From positions 1-40,200 of the forward strand of contig JAFGGA010000137.1 of the NCBI GenBank assembly GCA_016930835.1: a DNA stretch of 40,200 nucleotides, in the 5' to 3' direction. The stretch's first letter is position 1, and the number at the start of each line of letters is the position of its first letter. The DNA comes from Deltaproteobacteria bacterium (GTDB taxonomy: Bacteria > Desulfobacterota > DSM-4660 > Desulfatiglandales > HGW-15). The notes under the pieces were generated by a model, which was not told where the DNA came from, searched no databases, and saw nothing but the letters and a program-made list of their open reading frames with translations. Both the position numbers and the translations under genes were made by a program. Positions 8,605 through 16,452 of the stretch are shown piece by piece.

Positions 8605-8830
8605 GTTCAATTCCTCCCTTTTCCGTGATTTTTCTGTTGTTTTTGAAAAGCATCTCTTTTTTCTTATACTCGATGAAGAATTAATCAATTTAGTCATAGT
8701 GTATCAAATCCATCCTATTTGTCAATATTTCCTCTGGCATTATTTTTGAATTTCCATTATATCTTGAAATGGCTCTTATTACGTACCACACTGGATTTAA
8801 ATATTTTATTTTATAAAAATATTTTCAATC

Positions 8831-10198
8831 ATGCTTGTGCAAAACAGCAAGAAACGAAAAGCAAACTGTAAAGTGATGTTGATCCATCCTTCTAATTCCG
8901 CTTTTGTAGAACAGGAAGGTGATCGACCGCCTCTTGGGATCTTATATCTGGCATCCGTAATAGAAAAAATACCGGGAATAGAGATTCAGTTACTGGATCT
9001 GACCATAGAAGCCAAGGTTGATATTCGATATTTTTTGAGCACCTTTAAGCCCCAAATTGTAGGAATAACCATCACCACACCCCTTTTCCCCGAGGCCTCA
9101 AGGCTCGCTTCATTCATCAAGGAACTCCTTCCAAAGACCTTTGTCGTAGCCGGAGGCCCGCACCCCAGTTCTTTGCCTGAGGAAACCCTTCTTTCCAAGG
9201 GTTTCGATATTGTGGTCAGAGGAGAGGGCGAGGGAACCTTTAAAGAACTCGTTGAATGCCTTAAAGAAGGGGAGGATTTCAGATCGATCCCGGGAATTGC
9301 TTATATTGATAAAAATGAATTCATTCAGACCGCTGATCGGCCTCTCATTGAAGATCTGGATACGATACCATTTCCCGCCAGACACTTGCTCCCGATTCAT
9401 TCGTATCACATGACCATACTAGGTATTCCGGCAACACCGATCATTACATCCAGAGGATGCCCTTATCATTGTATTTTTTGTACAAAGGCCGTCTTCGGTC
9501 ATCAATACCGGACCCGAAGGCCTGAAAAAATCGTCGAAGAGATTGAGATGATTTTAGACGCTTATGGTATTCGTGGTTTCCTGTTCGTTGATGATACCTT
9601 TACGCTGGACTCTCATCGCACGCATCGTTTTTGCGACTCGATCATCGAAAAGAAAATGGACATTATCTGGCGTTGCTGGACCCGCTCCGATTGTGTTGAT
9701 CTCTATATGTTGGAAAAAATGTATCAAGCTGGTTGCAGAATCATCTGTTTTGGTGTTGAAAGCGGTGATCAGGATGTGCTCGATACGGCCCGAAAGGGTA
9801 CGACGGTTAAACGTAATCTAGAGGCCATACAAATGGCTCAATCAGTGGGCTTAACCGTAAAGGCCTTTTTTATGGTTGGGCTCCCGGGAGAAAATGAAAC
9901 AAGCATTGAAAAAACACTTAACTTTGTTGATAGGGCGCAACCGGATATGGCTGATTTTTATGTGGCCATTCCTTTTCCGAAAACTTTTCTTTCTGATCAC
10001 GTAGAGGAATTTGGAATTCGTGTTCTCACGCAAGATTGGTCAAAGTATTATCAAATAGGCCTTGAGGGTAAAGCACCTGAAATTGTACAAACTTCGGCCC
10101 TCAATCATCAAGAGGTGATCCAGGCCCAACAAAAACTTCAGTCTTGTTTTCAGCAGTTAAAAAAAAAGAAATTTACAGCCAAGGCAGCCATTTTTTAG
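8831..10198 (+). CDS. B12-binding radical SAM enzyme
   Basis: The 455-residue protein has an N-terminal cobalamin-binding domain (residues 13-150, with PPLGILYLASV, GITITTPLFPEA and VVAGGPHPSSLPEE). A complete radical SAM motif follows, Cys210-PYH-Cys214-IF-Cys217, with FVDDTFTLD, GVESGDQ and AFFMVGLPGE as later barrel motifs. Enzymes of this layout (BchE/P-methylase type) carry out C-methylation, ring formation or other radical chemistry on natural products. Its start region diverges from the leader-peptide gene across a 226-bp AT-rich spacer that should hold both promoters. The ATG at 8831 lacks a clear ribosome binding site; the ATG at 8876 is an alternative. The peptide is the natural candidate substrate by position. 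Confidence 0.9.
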   Translation: MLVQNSKKRKANCKVMLIHPSNSAFVEQEGDRPPLGILYLASVIEKIPGIEIQLLDLTIEAKVDIRYFLSTFKPQIVGITITTPLFPEASRLASFIKELLPKTFVVAGGPHPSSLPEETLLSKGFDIVVRGEGEGTFKELVECLKEGEDFRSIPGIAYIDKNEFIQTADRPLIEDLDTIPFPARHLLPIHSYHMTILGIPATPIITSRGCPYHCIFCTKAVFGHQYRTRRPEKIVEEIEMILDAYGIRGFLFVDDTFTLDSHRTHRFCDSIIEKKMDIIWRCWTRSDCVDLYMLEKMYQAGCRIICFGVESGDQDVLDTARKGTTVKRNLEAIQMAQSVGLTVKAFFMVGLPGENETSIEKTLNFVDRAQPDMADFYVAIPFPKTFLSDHVEEFGIRVLTQDWSKYYQIGLEGKAPEIVQTSALNHQEVIQAQQKLQSCFQQLKKKKFTAKAAIF

Positions 10199-10268
10199 AT
10201 TTTTGAGTTATGATTTTTGAACATTGGTGTCCAAAATAGATTTCACTCGATCTTTTTCATTATTAAAG

Positions 10269-10404
10269 TTGATGGCCTGGTAAAAAGTCGGAAAACACGC
10301 GTTTTTGTCATTCCGGCGAAGGCCGGAATCCAGTCTTTTCAGGTAGTTACATGGGGTCTGGACCCCGGCCTTCGCCGGGGTGACGACTTTTTACGAAATA
10401 TTCA
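10269..10404. repeat. Dispersed palindromic element, copy 2 of 6
   Basis: The left arm GGTAAAAAGTCG and right arm CGACTTTTTACGA bound a short version of the element. It keeps TTTTTGTCATTCCGGCGAAG, the CCGGAATCCAGTCTTTTCA block, GTAGTTACAT and the CCCCGGCCTTCGCCGGGG hairpin. A 99-residue open frame across it is a by-product of the repeat. Confidence 0.85.
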
Positions 10405-10621
10405 AAGCTGCTGTTTTATAATAACGTCCATAATGGGTTTCATTACGGGTTTCTTTTTTCATCTATTTAGAAAAGAGATCCCCGTATCCCCGAAAACCGT
10501 TTTTGGACAAGCATGATTTTTGAACGTGCTTCAAAAATTAACTGTTTAAAACCATTTCATATTGCTTTTGACTCATGCCGATTTTCATGCTGTGAAAAGG
10601 CCCTAGTAATGGGCTAATAAC

Positions 10622-10650
10622 TTGACATTCGAGATCAGGTGTTTAATTTA
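10622..10650 (+). promoter_or_regulatory. Candidate sigma-70 promoter for the zinc-finger methyltransferase gene
   Basis: A perfect TTGACA at 10622-10627 is followed after 17 bp by AATTTA, a weak -10. Transcription from here would give a leader of about 95 bases ending in the terminator-like hairpin directly before the gene. Confidence 0.4.
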
Positions 10651-10705
10651 GTCATCAAGAATCAATAAAACTATCGTATTAACCTGCCCAGTAAATGGGG
10701 CCACG

Positions 10706-10739
10706 AGCCGGGTTATGAAATCTTGACCCGGCTTTTTTT
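10706..10739 (+). terminator. Intrinsic terminator placed immediately before a ribosome binding site (attenuator-like)
   Basis: AGCCGGGT (10706-10713) and ACCCGGCT (10726-10733) form a perfect 8-bp stem with a 12-base loop followed by seven T. The next gene's GGAGG starts three bases later (10742) and its ATG is at 10754. A terminator this close to a start is either the end of an upstream small RNA or part of an attenuation switch. Confidence 0.75.
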
Positions 10740-10753
10740 ATGGAGGTATTGCC

Positions 10754-11830
10754 ATGTCAACCAACGAAAAAAGAGATTATTCATGTATAAGCCTAGATAG
10801 TCCCATATATCGTCCCGATGCCTTCTCCAGATTGGATGAAAGCGATGATGCGGTTTTTTACCAAAAGGACCGGTTCGTCAGCCATCTGGATGAGACCGCC
10901 CTTCAAACGGTCAAGCACGTCATTGGATCGCTGGTGATTGAGTCTGAACCGGTCATCCTGGATCTCATGGCGGGGTGGGACTCCCATATACCGGATTCCA
11001 TCAACCTGAAGCGCTTGGTTGCGCTCGGTTTGAATCAAAAGGAACTGGAGGCCAACGCCGATGCGACGGAGACCGTCATTTATGATCTGAACAAAGTACC
11101 GGCCCTTCCATTTCCGGATGATATTTTTGATGCGGTTGTCTGTACGGTATCGGTGGATTATATGACTCAACCTCTTGATGTCTTTAAAGAGGTTCAACGA
11201 ATCCTCAAGCCGGGCGGTGTGTTTATCGTTATATTTTCCAACCGCATTTTTCCCGAGAAGGCCGTCAAGATATGGAAGGAATCGGATGAAAATGAACGGT
11301 CCATTTTGGTTCAAGAGTTCTTTGATGTCGCCGGAGGCTTTGAGAGGCCCCGTGAATTCGTCTCCATGGGACGCCCCAGGCCCAAGGATGATAAGTATGT
11401 GATGACAGGCATAGCCAGTGATCCAGTATACGCGGTGTTTGCCGAAAAACAGGGGGGAGATCCATGCAGACCGCGGAGAAAGGTCTTGCCTTTGGGGTAT
11501 GGAGAAAAAATCAGTAAAGAAGAAATGGAGATTCGGAAAAAGCGCATCAAGGATACCCTGCAATGCCCGCATTGCGGGGAGTCTATGAAAAAATGGAAGG
11601 TCCCTGAAAATCCTTTTTGTTATACGTGGGATAATGAGTTTATGTACATATGTTTTAACGATGAATGCCCCTATTATGTCAAGGGCTGGGAACATATGTA
11701 TTCACAAGGCAACAGGGGTGTGTCTTACCGGTTGATGTATAACCCTGAAAAGGACCTGTGCTCGCCGATCCCGGTTCCATCGCCCAGGGCCTTGCGAGAT
11801 GGTATTATCGTCGACAATGTTGCTTTGTGA
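10754..11830 (+). CDS. SAM-dependent methyltransferase with C-terminal zinc-finger-like domain
   Basis: The 358-residue protein has a methyltransferase-11-type core. VILDLMAGWDSHIP near residue 70 stands where motif I is expected, FPDDIFDAVVCTVSVDYM lies near 120 and ILKPGGVFIVIFSNR near 150. A second domain follows at residues 270-320 with CPHCGESM, then a Cys and a CFNDECPYY segment, a likely zinc-binding set of Cys residues. The motif I Gly pattern is relaxed (MAGWDSH instead of GxGxG), a variant I associate with this methyltransferase-zinc-finger pairing. GGAGG at 10742 precedes the ATG. It stands alone, flanked by a terminator-like leader and a palindromic element. The substrate is unknown. 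Confidence 0.8.
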   Translation: MSTNEKRDYSCISLDSPIYRPDAFSRLDESDDAVFYQKDRFVSHLDETALQTVKHVIGSLVIESEPVILDLMAGWDSHIPDSINLKRLVALGLNQKELEANADATETVIYDLNKVPALPFPDDIFDAVVCTVSVDYMTQPLDVFKEVQRILKPGGVFIVIFSNRIFPEKAVKIWKESDENERSILVQEFFDVAGGFERPREFVSMGRPRPKDDKYVMTGIASDPVYAVFAEKQGGDPCRPRRKVLPLGYGEKISKEEMEIRKKRIKDTLQCPHCGESMKKWKVPENPFCYTWDNEFMYICFNDECPYYVKGWEHMYSQGNRGVSYRLMYNPEKDLCSPIPVPSPRALRDGIIVDNVAL

Positions 11831-12014
11831 TAATACCTGAATCTTGCACCCATCATCTACTGCGGCTTGAAGCGCCTTGACGATAAAGCTTATTTCGTGA
11901 CTTTGATCCTCACCATATCGGTAATATGCCTGCGGGTCAAAATTCTTCCAACTTCGCTTTATAGTCAGGCTTTCGGATCCTCGCTACGATAATTGGTGCA
12001 TGATTCAGGTAATA
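11831..12014. repeat. MITE-like element with 20-bp terminal inverted repeats
   Basis: The left arm TAATACCTGAATCTTGCACC (11831-11850) pairs with the right arm GGTGCATGATTCAGGTAATA (11995-12014), 18 of 20 positions matching. Inside, GCCTTGACGATAAAGC and GCTTTATAGTCAGGC form a further imperfect pair, so the whole 184 bp can fold as one long hairpin. It starts one base after the methyltransferase stop codon. No coding capacity. Confidence 0.65.
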
Positions 12015-12112
12015 ATATGGTGTCTATGGTGAGTGATCATGACATCATGGAGGTAAAAATGATCTGAACGCGGATTCAACTGGGAGAAGATCAAATATGG
12101 TATCAAGATATT

Positions 12113-12319
12113 TTGGCCGTTATCGACATGATATGGGTTGGGGAATCTCTACATGATACGGTATTCGAATTTTGGCTTAGCCTTGGCAGGCGAAAGTTGA
12201 GCCTGATAGATCGTTTCAGTTTTATGGCCATGCGTAAAAAGAATATGAAAAGGATTTTCGGATTCGATAAGTATTTCACTGAGCATGGATTTGAAATGAT
12301 TAAAGAAAATCCTGTCTGA
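12113..12319 (+). pseudogene. Remnant of a PIN-domain (VapC-like) toxin gene
   Basis: The last 68 codons of the frame resemble the C-terminal half of a PIN-domain ribonuclease. SLIDRFSFMAMRKK contains the conserved acidic residue after a Ser-Leu pair, and FGFDKYFTEHGFEMI is the usual 'FDKHF...GF' end. The N-terminal half with the first catalytic Asp is absent and upstream bases have stops in this frame, so the gene is truncated. No antitoxin gene is present beside it. It lies between the inverted-repeat element and the oxidoreductase promoter region. Confidence 0.6.
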
Positions 12320-12437
12320 TCATACCCATCCATCACCTGAATTATTTCACCCCCTGTGATATCTTTGTTTTTTCTCATCGCCACCATTTATTATTATGCC
12401 AGAAATGACATAACTATTTAATTTTATTGTGTTTTTA

Positions 12438-12466
12438 TTGACAACGCCCTTATGATGGCGTTATCA
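12438..12466 (+). promoter_or_regulatory. Candidate promoter/operator of the aldehyde oxidoreductase gene
   Basis: TTGACA at 12438-12443 is followed after 17 bp by TTATCA at 12461-12466. The spacer contains an inverted pair, AACGCC (12443-12448) and GGCGTT (12457-12462), which could be an operator. The -10 is poor, so this is tentative. Confidence 0.35.
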
Positions 12467-12535
12467 TGTTATTGATCATTTTGTCGGCGTAAAACATGGC
12501 TATCACCTGAATGTAAATCAGAAAGGAGGGTGCAT

Positions 12536-14272
12536 ATGGATAAGATCTTGAGGATAGACGTTGGGGCCGAAGGTGGTCCCAAGGCAAGGGTAACTCCCGT
12601 GGGTGAGTATGCGGGTCTTGGCGGAAGGGCCATGACATCAGGCATGGTCTATAACGAGGTTCCCCCATCATGCCATCCCCTGGGAGAAGACAACAAACTC
12701 GTCATCGCCCCCGGACTTCTGAGCGGAAGCGCGGCCGCCATGTCCGGCCGAATATCGGTCGGGTGTAAAAGTCCGCTCACCGGAGGTATCAAAGAGGCAA
12801 ATGCCGGCGGACAGCCGGCACAGGTGCTGGCCCGATTGGGTTATGCAGCTATCGTCATGGAAGGCAAACCAAAAGATGACACCCTTTATAAGGTCTTTAT
12901 CAATAAAGACGGAGTCAAGATAACAAAGGCCAATGAATACAAGATGCTCGGCAATTACGACCTCATAGATAAAATAAAAGAGGAATATGGGGACAAGGTT
13001 GCCTGTATCTCCATAGGCCAGGCGGGCGAGATGAAGATGCTTGCCTCATCGATCGCATGCACCGATATGGAGATGCGGCCTACGAGACATGCAGGAAGGG
13101 GTGGTGTCGGTGCGGTTATGGGAAGCAAACACATTAAGGTCATCGTGTTGGATGACACAGGAACGAAGATGAGACAGCCCAAAGACCCAGGGAAATTCAA
13201 GGCCGCTAATAAGGAATGGGTGGATGGGTTAAAAAAGAACCCCACGACCGGGCAGGGCCTTCCGGCGTTCGGAACCAATGTGTTGACAAACATCATCAAT
13301 GAGGCGGGAGGCTATCCAGCCTACAATTTTACCACAGGCCGCTTTAAAGGGTGTGAGGCAATAAGCGGTGAAACAGAGGTGGAAATCGAAAAGGCCAGGG
13401 GGGGCTTGGCCACTCATGGATGTCACAGGGGATGCGTCATCCAGTGTTCCGGTATCTATAATGATAAGGATGGGAATTATCTGACCAAACAGCCCGAATA
13501 TGAAACGGTCTGGGCTCATGGCGGGAATTGCGGCATCAATGACCTGGATGCCATTGCCATGCTGGACAGGCTGGACGATGATTACGGCCTGGACACCATA
13601 GAGATGGGCGCCACGATAGGGGTTGTCATGGAGGCGGGCCTTGCCGAATTCGGGGATGCTAAGGCTGCCGTGGAATTGGTTCACGAGGTCGGCAAAGGAT
13701 CACCGCTCGGAAGGATACTTGGTAGTGGTGCGGCTGTTGCGGGCAAGGCCTTTGGTGTGGAAAGGGTTCCCGTGGTGAAGGGACAGGCCATGCCGGCATA
13801 TGATCCGAGGGCCGTACAGGGAATCGGGGTAACCTATGCCACCAGCACCATGGGTGCCGACCATACAGCAGGCTATGCTGTTGCTACGAATATCATGAAA
13901 GTGGGTGGTAATGTGGATCCCTTGTCGCCGGAAGGGCAGATTGTGCTTTCAAGAAATCTTCAGATCACAACAGCTGCCATCGACTCACTTGGAACATGCC
14001 TCTTTGTCGCCTTTGCGATCATGGATCAACCCGAGACTTTTCAGGCCCTCTTGGATATGTGCAATGCCTTTCTAGGCACCAACTTGACGGCGGATGACGT
14101 GACTGAGTTAGGAAAATCCATTCTCAAAAAGGAAAGAGAGTTCAATATGAAAGCGGGTTTGACATCTAAGCAAGACAGACTGCCTGACTATTTCAAGAAA
14201 GAGAGCCTGGAGCCCCATAACATAACCTTCCAGGTGAAGGATGAGGATCTTGATCAGGTCTTTAATTGGTAG
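12536..14272 (+). CDS. aor: Tungsten/molybdenum aldehyde:ferredoxin oxidoreductase family protein
   Basis: The 578-residue protein matches the AOR family in length and order. An N-terminal AOR domain (LRIDVG, then LGGRAMTSGMVYNEVPP) binds the bis-pterin cofactor. GHAGRGG-type sequence (RHAGRGGVGAVMGSK) lies near residue 185. A CX3CX3C group with Cys296, Cys300 and Cys304 and a DSLGTC with Cys488 supply the 4Fe-4S ligands. The reaction is oxidation of an aldehyde to the acid with reduction of ferredoxin, in the cytoplasm. AAGGAGG at 12523-12529 picks the ATG at 12536 rather than the in-frame GTG at 12530. A terminator follows, then a companion gene. The exact aldehyde cannot be told from sequence. 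Confidence 0.93.
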   Translation: MDKILRIDVGAEGGPKARVTPVGEYAGLGGRAMTSGMVYNEVPPSCHPLGEDNKLVIAPGLLSGSAAAMSGRISVGCKSPLTGGIKEANAGGQPAQVLARLGYAAIVMEGKPKDDTLYKVFINKDGVKITKANEYKMLGNYDLIDKIKEEYGDKVACISIGQAGEMKMLASSIACTDMEMRPTRHAGRGGVGAVMGSKHIKVIVLDDTGTKMRQPKDPGKFKAANKEWVDGLKKNPTTGQGLPAFGTNVLTNIINEAGGYPAYNFTTGRFKGCEAISGETEVEIEKARGGLATHGCHRGCVIQCSGIYNDKDGNYLTKQPEYETVWAHGGNCGINDLDAIAMLDRLDDDYGLDTIEMGATIGVVMEAGLAEFGDAKAAVELVHEVGKGSPLGRILGSGAAVAGKAFGVERVPVVKGQAMPAYDPRAVQGIGVTYATSTMGADHTAGYAVATNIMKVGGNVDPLSPEGQIVLSRNLQITTAAIDSLGTCLFVAFAIMDQPETFQALLDMCNAFLGTNLTADDVTELGKSILKKEREFNMKAGLTSKQDRLPDYFKKESLEPHNITFQVKDEDLDQVFNW

Positions 14273-14337
14273 GCAAGGTCTTTGAACCTGACAATAAGAA
14301 AATTTGGAAAAAATGAATGTGGTCTGATTCTTTAGGG

Positions 14338-14365
14338 AGGTCCTCTTATCGAGGACCTTCTTTTT
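14338..14365 (+). terminator. Intrinsic terminator after the aldehyde oxidoreductase gene
   Basis: AGGTCCTC (14338-14345) and GAGGACCT (14351-14358) form a perfect 8-bp stem with a five-base loop, followed by TCTTTTT. The next gene starts 15 bp later, so read-through may set the ratio of the two products. Confidence 0.85.
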
Positions 14366-14380
14366 GGGGAATGACACGCA

Positions 14381-15010
14381 ATGGCATCGATTACGAATGT
14401 TGTATTGTCTATGGATGAGGATGGTCTTTCAATGTTTATGGGGGTCTTAAGAAAGGGAGTGAGGGTTGAAGGTCATGTGGGATTGAGTATCGGGGGTTTT
14501 CTTAGAGAAGAAATCGGAATGGATGCCGAATACATTGAAAGCAGGATCCAGACCATTTTCCTCAATGGCAGGCCTGTGGACGATGTGGAGGCCGCGGTGA
14601 TTGGTGATGGCGACGCACTGGCATTATCCGCCTCCATGCCGGGTCTGGCGGGCGCAACTTTGAGAAAGGGTGGACATTTTGCTGGGTTGCGAAGCACCAT
14701 CTCCTATCGTGAAGAAGGATCTGCGAAAAGATCGGGAAAAGGGGTTGTTACCATAAAACTCTTCAATCTTATCGCAAAGGAATTGGCGCCGTTATTTTTT
14801 GAGCGTGGTTTTATCATGGACGGGGAAGATTTTTCCGGTGTTCTCCATTCTCATCATGAAACGCTAAGTGCCGGTTTGAGATCAGTCGAGATAGATGGTC
14901 AGGCCGAGGATATGGAGAAGCTTGAGATAACGGATTGGGACCCAAAAGAAGTCTTTTTACGGGTCCGGATGAACGAATCATCCGTCGGCCATAGGAGGGG
15001 AAACGTCTAG
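14381..15010 (+). CDS. AOR-associated protein with a possible beta-grasp (MoaD/ThiS-like) segment
   Basis: The 209-residue protein follows the oxidoreductase on the same strand. Residues 35-100 show a pattern like a ubiquitin-like fold: a GGFLREEIGM helix, IQTIFLNGRPVDDVEAAVI, then DGDALALSASMPGLAGATLRKGG. The segment 'FLNGxPVDD...I.DGD.LALS' recalls MoaD/ThiS sulfur carriers, which act in molybdopterin synthesis. It does not end at a Gly-Gly terminus and runs on for another 100 residues. The C-terminal part is unrecognised. By position it may help cofactor or enzyme assembly for the oxidoreductase. Function is inference. Confidence 0.6.
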   Translation: MASITNVVLSMDEDGLSMFMGVLRKGVRVEGHVGLSIGGFLREEIGMDAEYIESRIQTIFLNGRPVDDVEAAVIGDGDALALSASMPGLAGATLRKGGHFAGLRSTISYREEGSAKRSGKGVVTIKLFNLIAKELAPLFFERGFIMDGEDFSGVLHSHHETLSAGLRSVEIDGQAEDMEKLEITDWDPKEVFLRVRMNESSVGHRRGNV

Positions 15011-15181
15011 TTTGTCTCCATCCTCGCTTGACAGTAGCGTCCATATCTGATCGAACACCATCCAGGGATATGAGCTTTACCGCTTTGAAGGGGGCTTTCA
15101 TCTCTTCAAGAATCTCCTTTACCAGGGATGATACCGATCCCTTAAAGGATTAGGCATGCGGCAGCAAACAATCAATACTTT

Positions 15182-15958
15182 TTATGATTCACGCGCATTG
15201 GCCGTTTCAATCTCCTTTGCCAGTTTCGCCCCGATCTCCTTCATATGCTTTTCATGCGCTTCAGCGCCCCAGTGGTATTGAGGTAGATCAATCTTATTTT
15301 CTCTTTCCATGGTTTCGAGATTATCCAGAATGACAGGAATCAACTCATAAGGTATCGTAATAAACAGCAAGCCCTCTTCAAATGTTTTTCTCGCTTTCAT
15401 CCCATGGTGCAACCCTGATATGAGAATATTCATCTTATTGGTAAAAAAGGGATAAATATATAGGTATTCACATCCCACAACGGTTGTTCCTTTTGCTTCC
15501 CAAGGTGCCCCGCTTCGGTACCCATGCGCGCGCATGATGATCTCCGCTTGAGTGGGCCTTGCCGTAATAATCATCAAATCGGGATTGAAGGTTATTTCGT
15601 TGATACGTGCAAACCAAGTATAAGGTGCGCTTCCTGCAGCAAATTTATACATATTGGTGTAGATCTTCCTATTCGCTCGCGCATCTTCATATACCCCGAG
15701 TTTCGGTCCGATCATTCCCCCTTCATAGACAGGGTCCTCTTTCATCTGTCCCAATAGATAAGGACCCACTTTGCATCCATGTTCTTCGACGGTTGCATAA
15801 AATCCATCGTTTTCCTGTGCTTCTTTCAGCATGGTGCAAAAAGCCAGTTTTTTTTGAAGCCGGGGAAGATCCGAAGGTTTCATGAGGGAAAATTTTACTC
15901 CCACGGCAGCGTGCGTCAACCCGATCCTATTCAGTATGGAAAAGTCATAATTAATCAT
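15182..15958 (-). CDS. DUF169 family protein
   Basis: The 258-residue protein begins MINYDFSILNRIGLTHAAVG and has the features of DUF169: VKFSLMKPSDLPRL, a KLAFCTMLKEAQ segment with a conserved Cys, EEHGCKVGPYLLG with a second Cys, and a VVGCEYLYIYPF segment late. Members are common in anaerobes and often stand near metal- or redox-enzyme genes; their activity is not established to my knowledge. AAAGGAG lies six bases before the ATG at 15958, which excludes the longer frame to 16006. It converges on the AOR companion gene. The two conserved cysteines suggest a metal or cluster site, which is inference. Confidence 0.85.
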   Translation of the reverse strand: MINYDFSILNRIGLTHAAVGVKFSLMKPSDLPRLQKKLAFCTMLKEAQENDGFYATVEEHGCKVGPYLLGQMKEDPVYEGGMIGPKLGVYEDARANRKIYTNMYKFAAGSAPYTWFARINEITFNPDLMIITARPTQAEIIMRAHGYRSGAPWEAKGTTVVGCEYLYIYPFFTNKMNILISGLHHGMKARKTFEEGLLFITIPYELIPVILDNLETMERENKIDLPQYHWGAEAHEKHMKEIGAKLAKEIETANARES

Positions 15959-16006
15959 GGGTGCTCCTTTCATGTTTAGGGATATCGATGGATACGTCGA
16001 TATCAA

Positions 16007-16452
16007 GGTTTACGGCCTTTTTGAAATTGAAATAACATTTATCCTCTTTTTTGAATAGTTACATCTGATTTTTTATTGTTCCTGCTTTTTTAACCTGAAA
16101 ATCGTCGCTATTTTGCTTTATCAAGTCCCCAAGTTTTTTTAAACAATCTCTATTTGTAGGATATTCACATCAAGTTGAGTCAATAATCCTGTCCTAAAAA
16201 AGGAAATCTGGTCAAAATCAAAAAATTAAAAAAAAATTGACAGTGAAAAAGGAATTATTGTATCTGTCAATTCAGATATAATAAAATCCATCAAGAATAA
16301 CAAAGCCCACCATAAAATATTTCCATCGTGAATAACGCGGGTGGATTTTGGGGTCATACGGATTAAGCAACTATCGGTTACATCATAACCCGAATTCCTG
16401 CTTTCTGCCCACCTTTGAATACTATTGATGCGGCTATTTAAGGTTTTTATAG
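16007..16452. other. AT-rich intergenic control region of the ABC transporter operon
   Basis: No gene is seen. The stretch is strongly AT-rich with long A and T runs at 16200-16240. It contains the inverted repeat listed at 16235-16272 and a TATAAT at 16277-16282. I looked for a cobalamin riboswitch core before the transporter and did not find one. Confidence 0.5.
16235..16272. promoter_or_regulatory. Perfect 9-bp inverted repeat upstream of the ABC transporter (candidate operator)
   Basis: AATTGACAG (16235-16243) and CTGTCAATT (16264-16272) are exact inverses separated by 20 bases. The left arm contains a TTGACA hexamer and a TATAAT follows at 16277, so a regulator bound here could cover the promoter about 170 bp before the permease start. 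Confidence 0.45.

Noticed and set aside
10217-10516. 99-residue open frame with a VIPAKAGIQSFQ-type peptide
   Set aside because: It crosses repeat copy 2. The same peptide arises at copy 5 (28556-28753) and, reversed, in others, so it is a by-product of the repeat and not a gene.
10793-11695. 300-residue minus-strand frame
   Set aside because: It is the antisense shadow of the zinc-finger methyltransferase gene, which has the motifs and the ribosome binding site.
14814-15101. Minus-strand frame continuing past the AOR companion gene with plausible residues (LVKEILEEMKAPFK)
   Set aside because: It has no ribosome binding site and mostly overlaps the better-supported plus-strand gene. A decayed fragment is possible but not supportable.
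16007-16452. Cobalamin riboswitch before the BtuCD-like transporter
   Set aside because: No B12-box core was found in the AT-rich stretch, only the simple inverted repeat.
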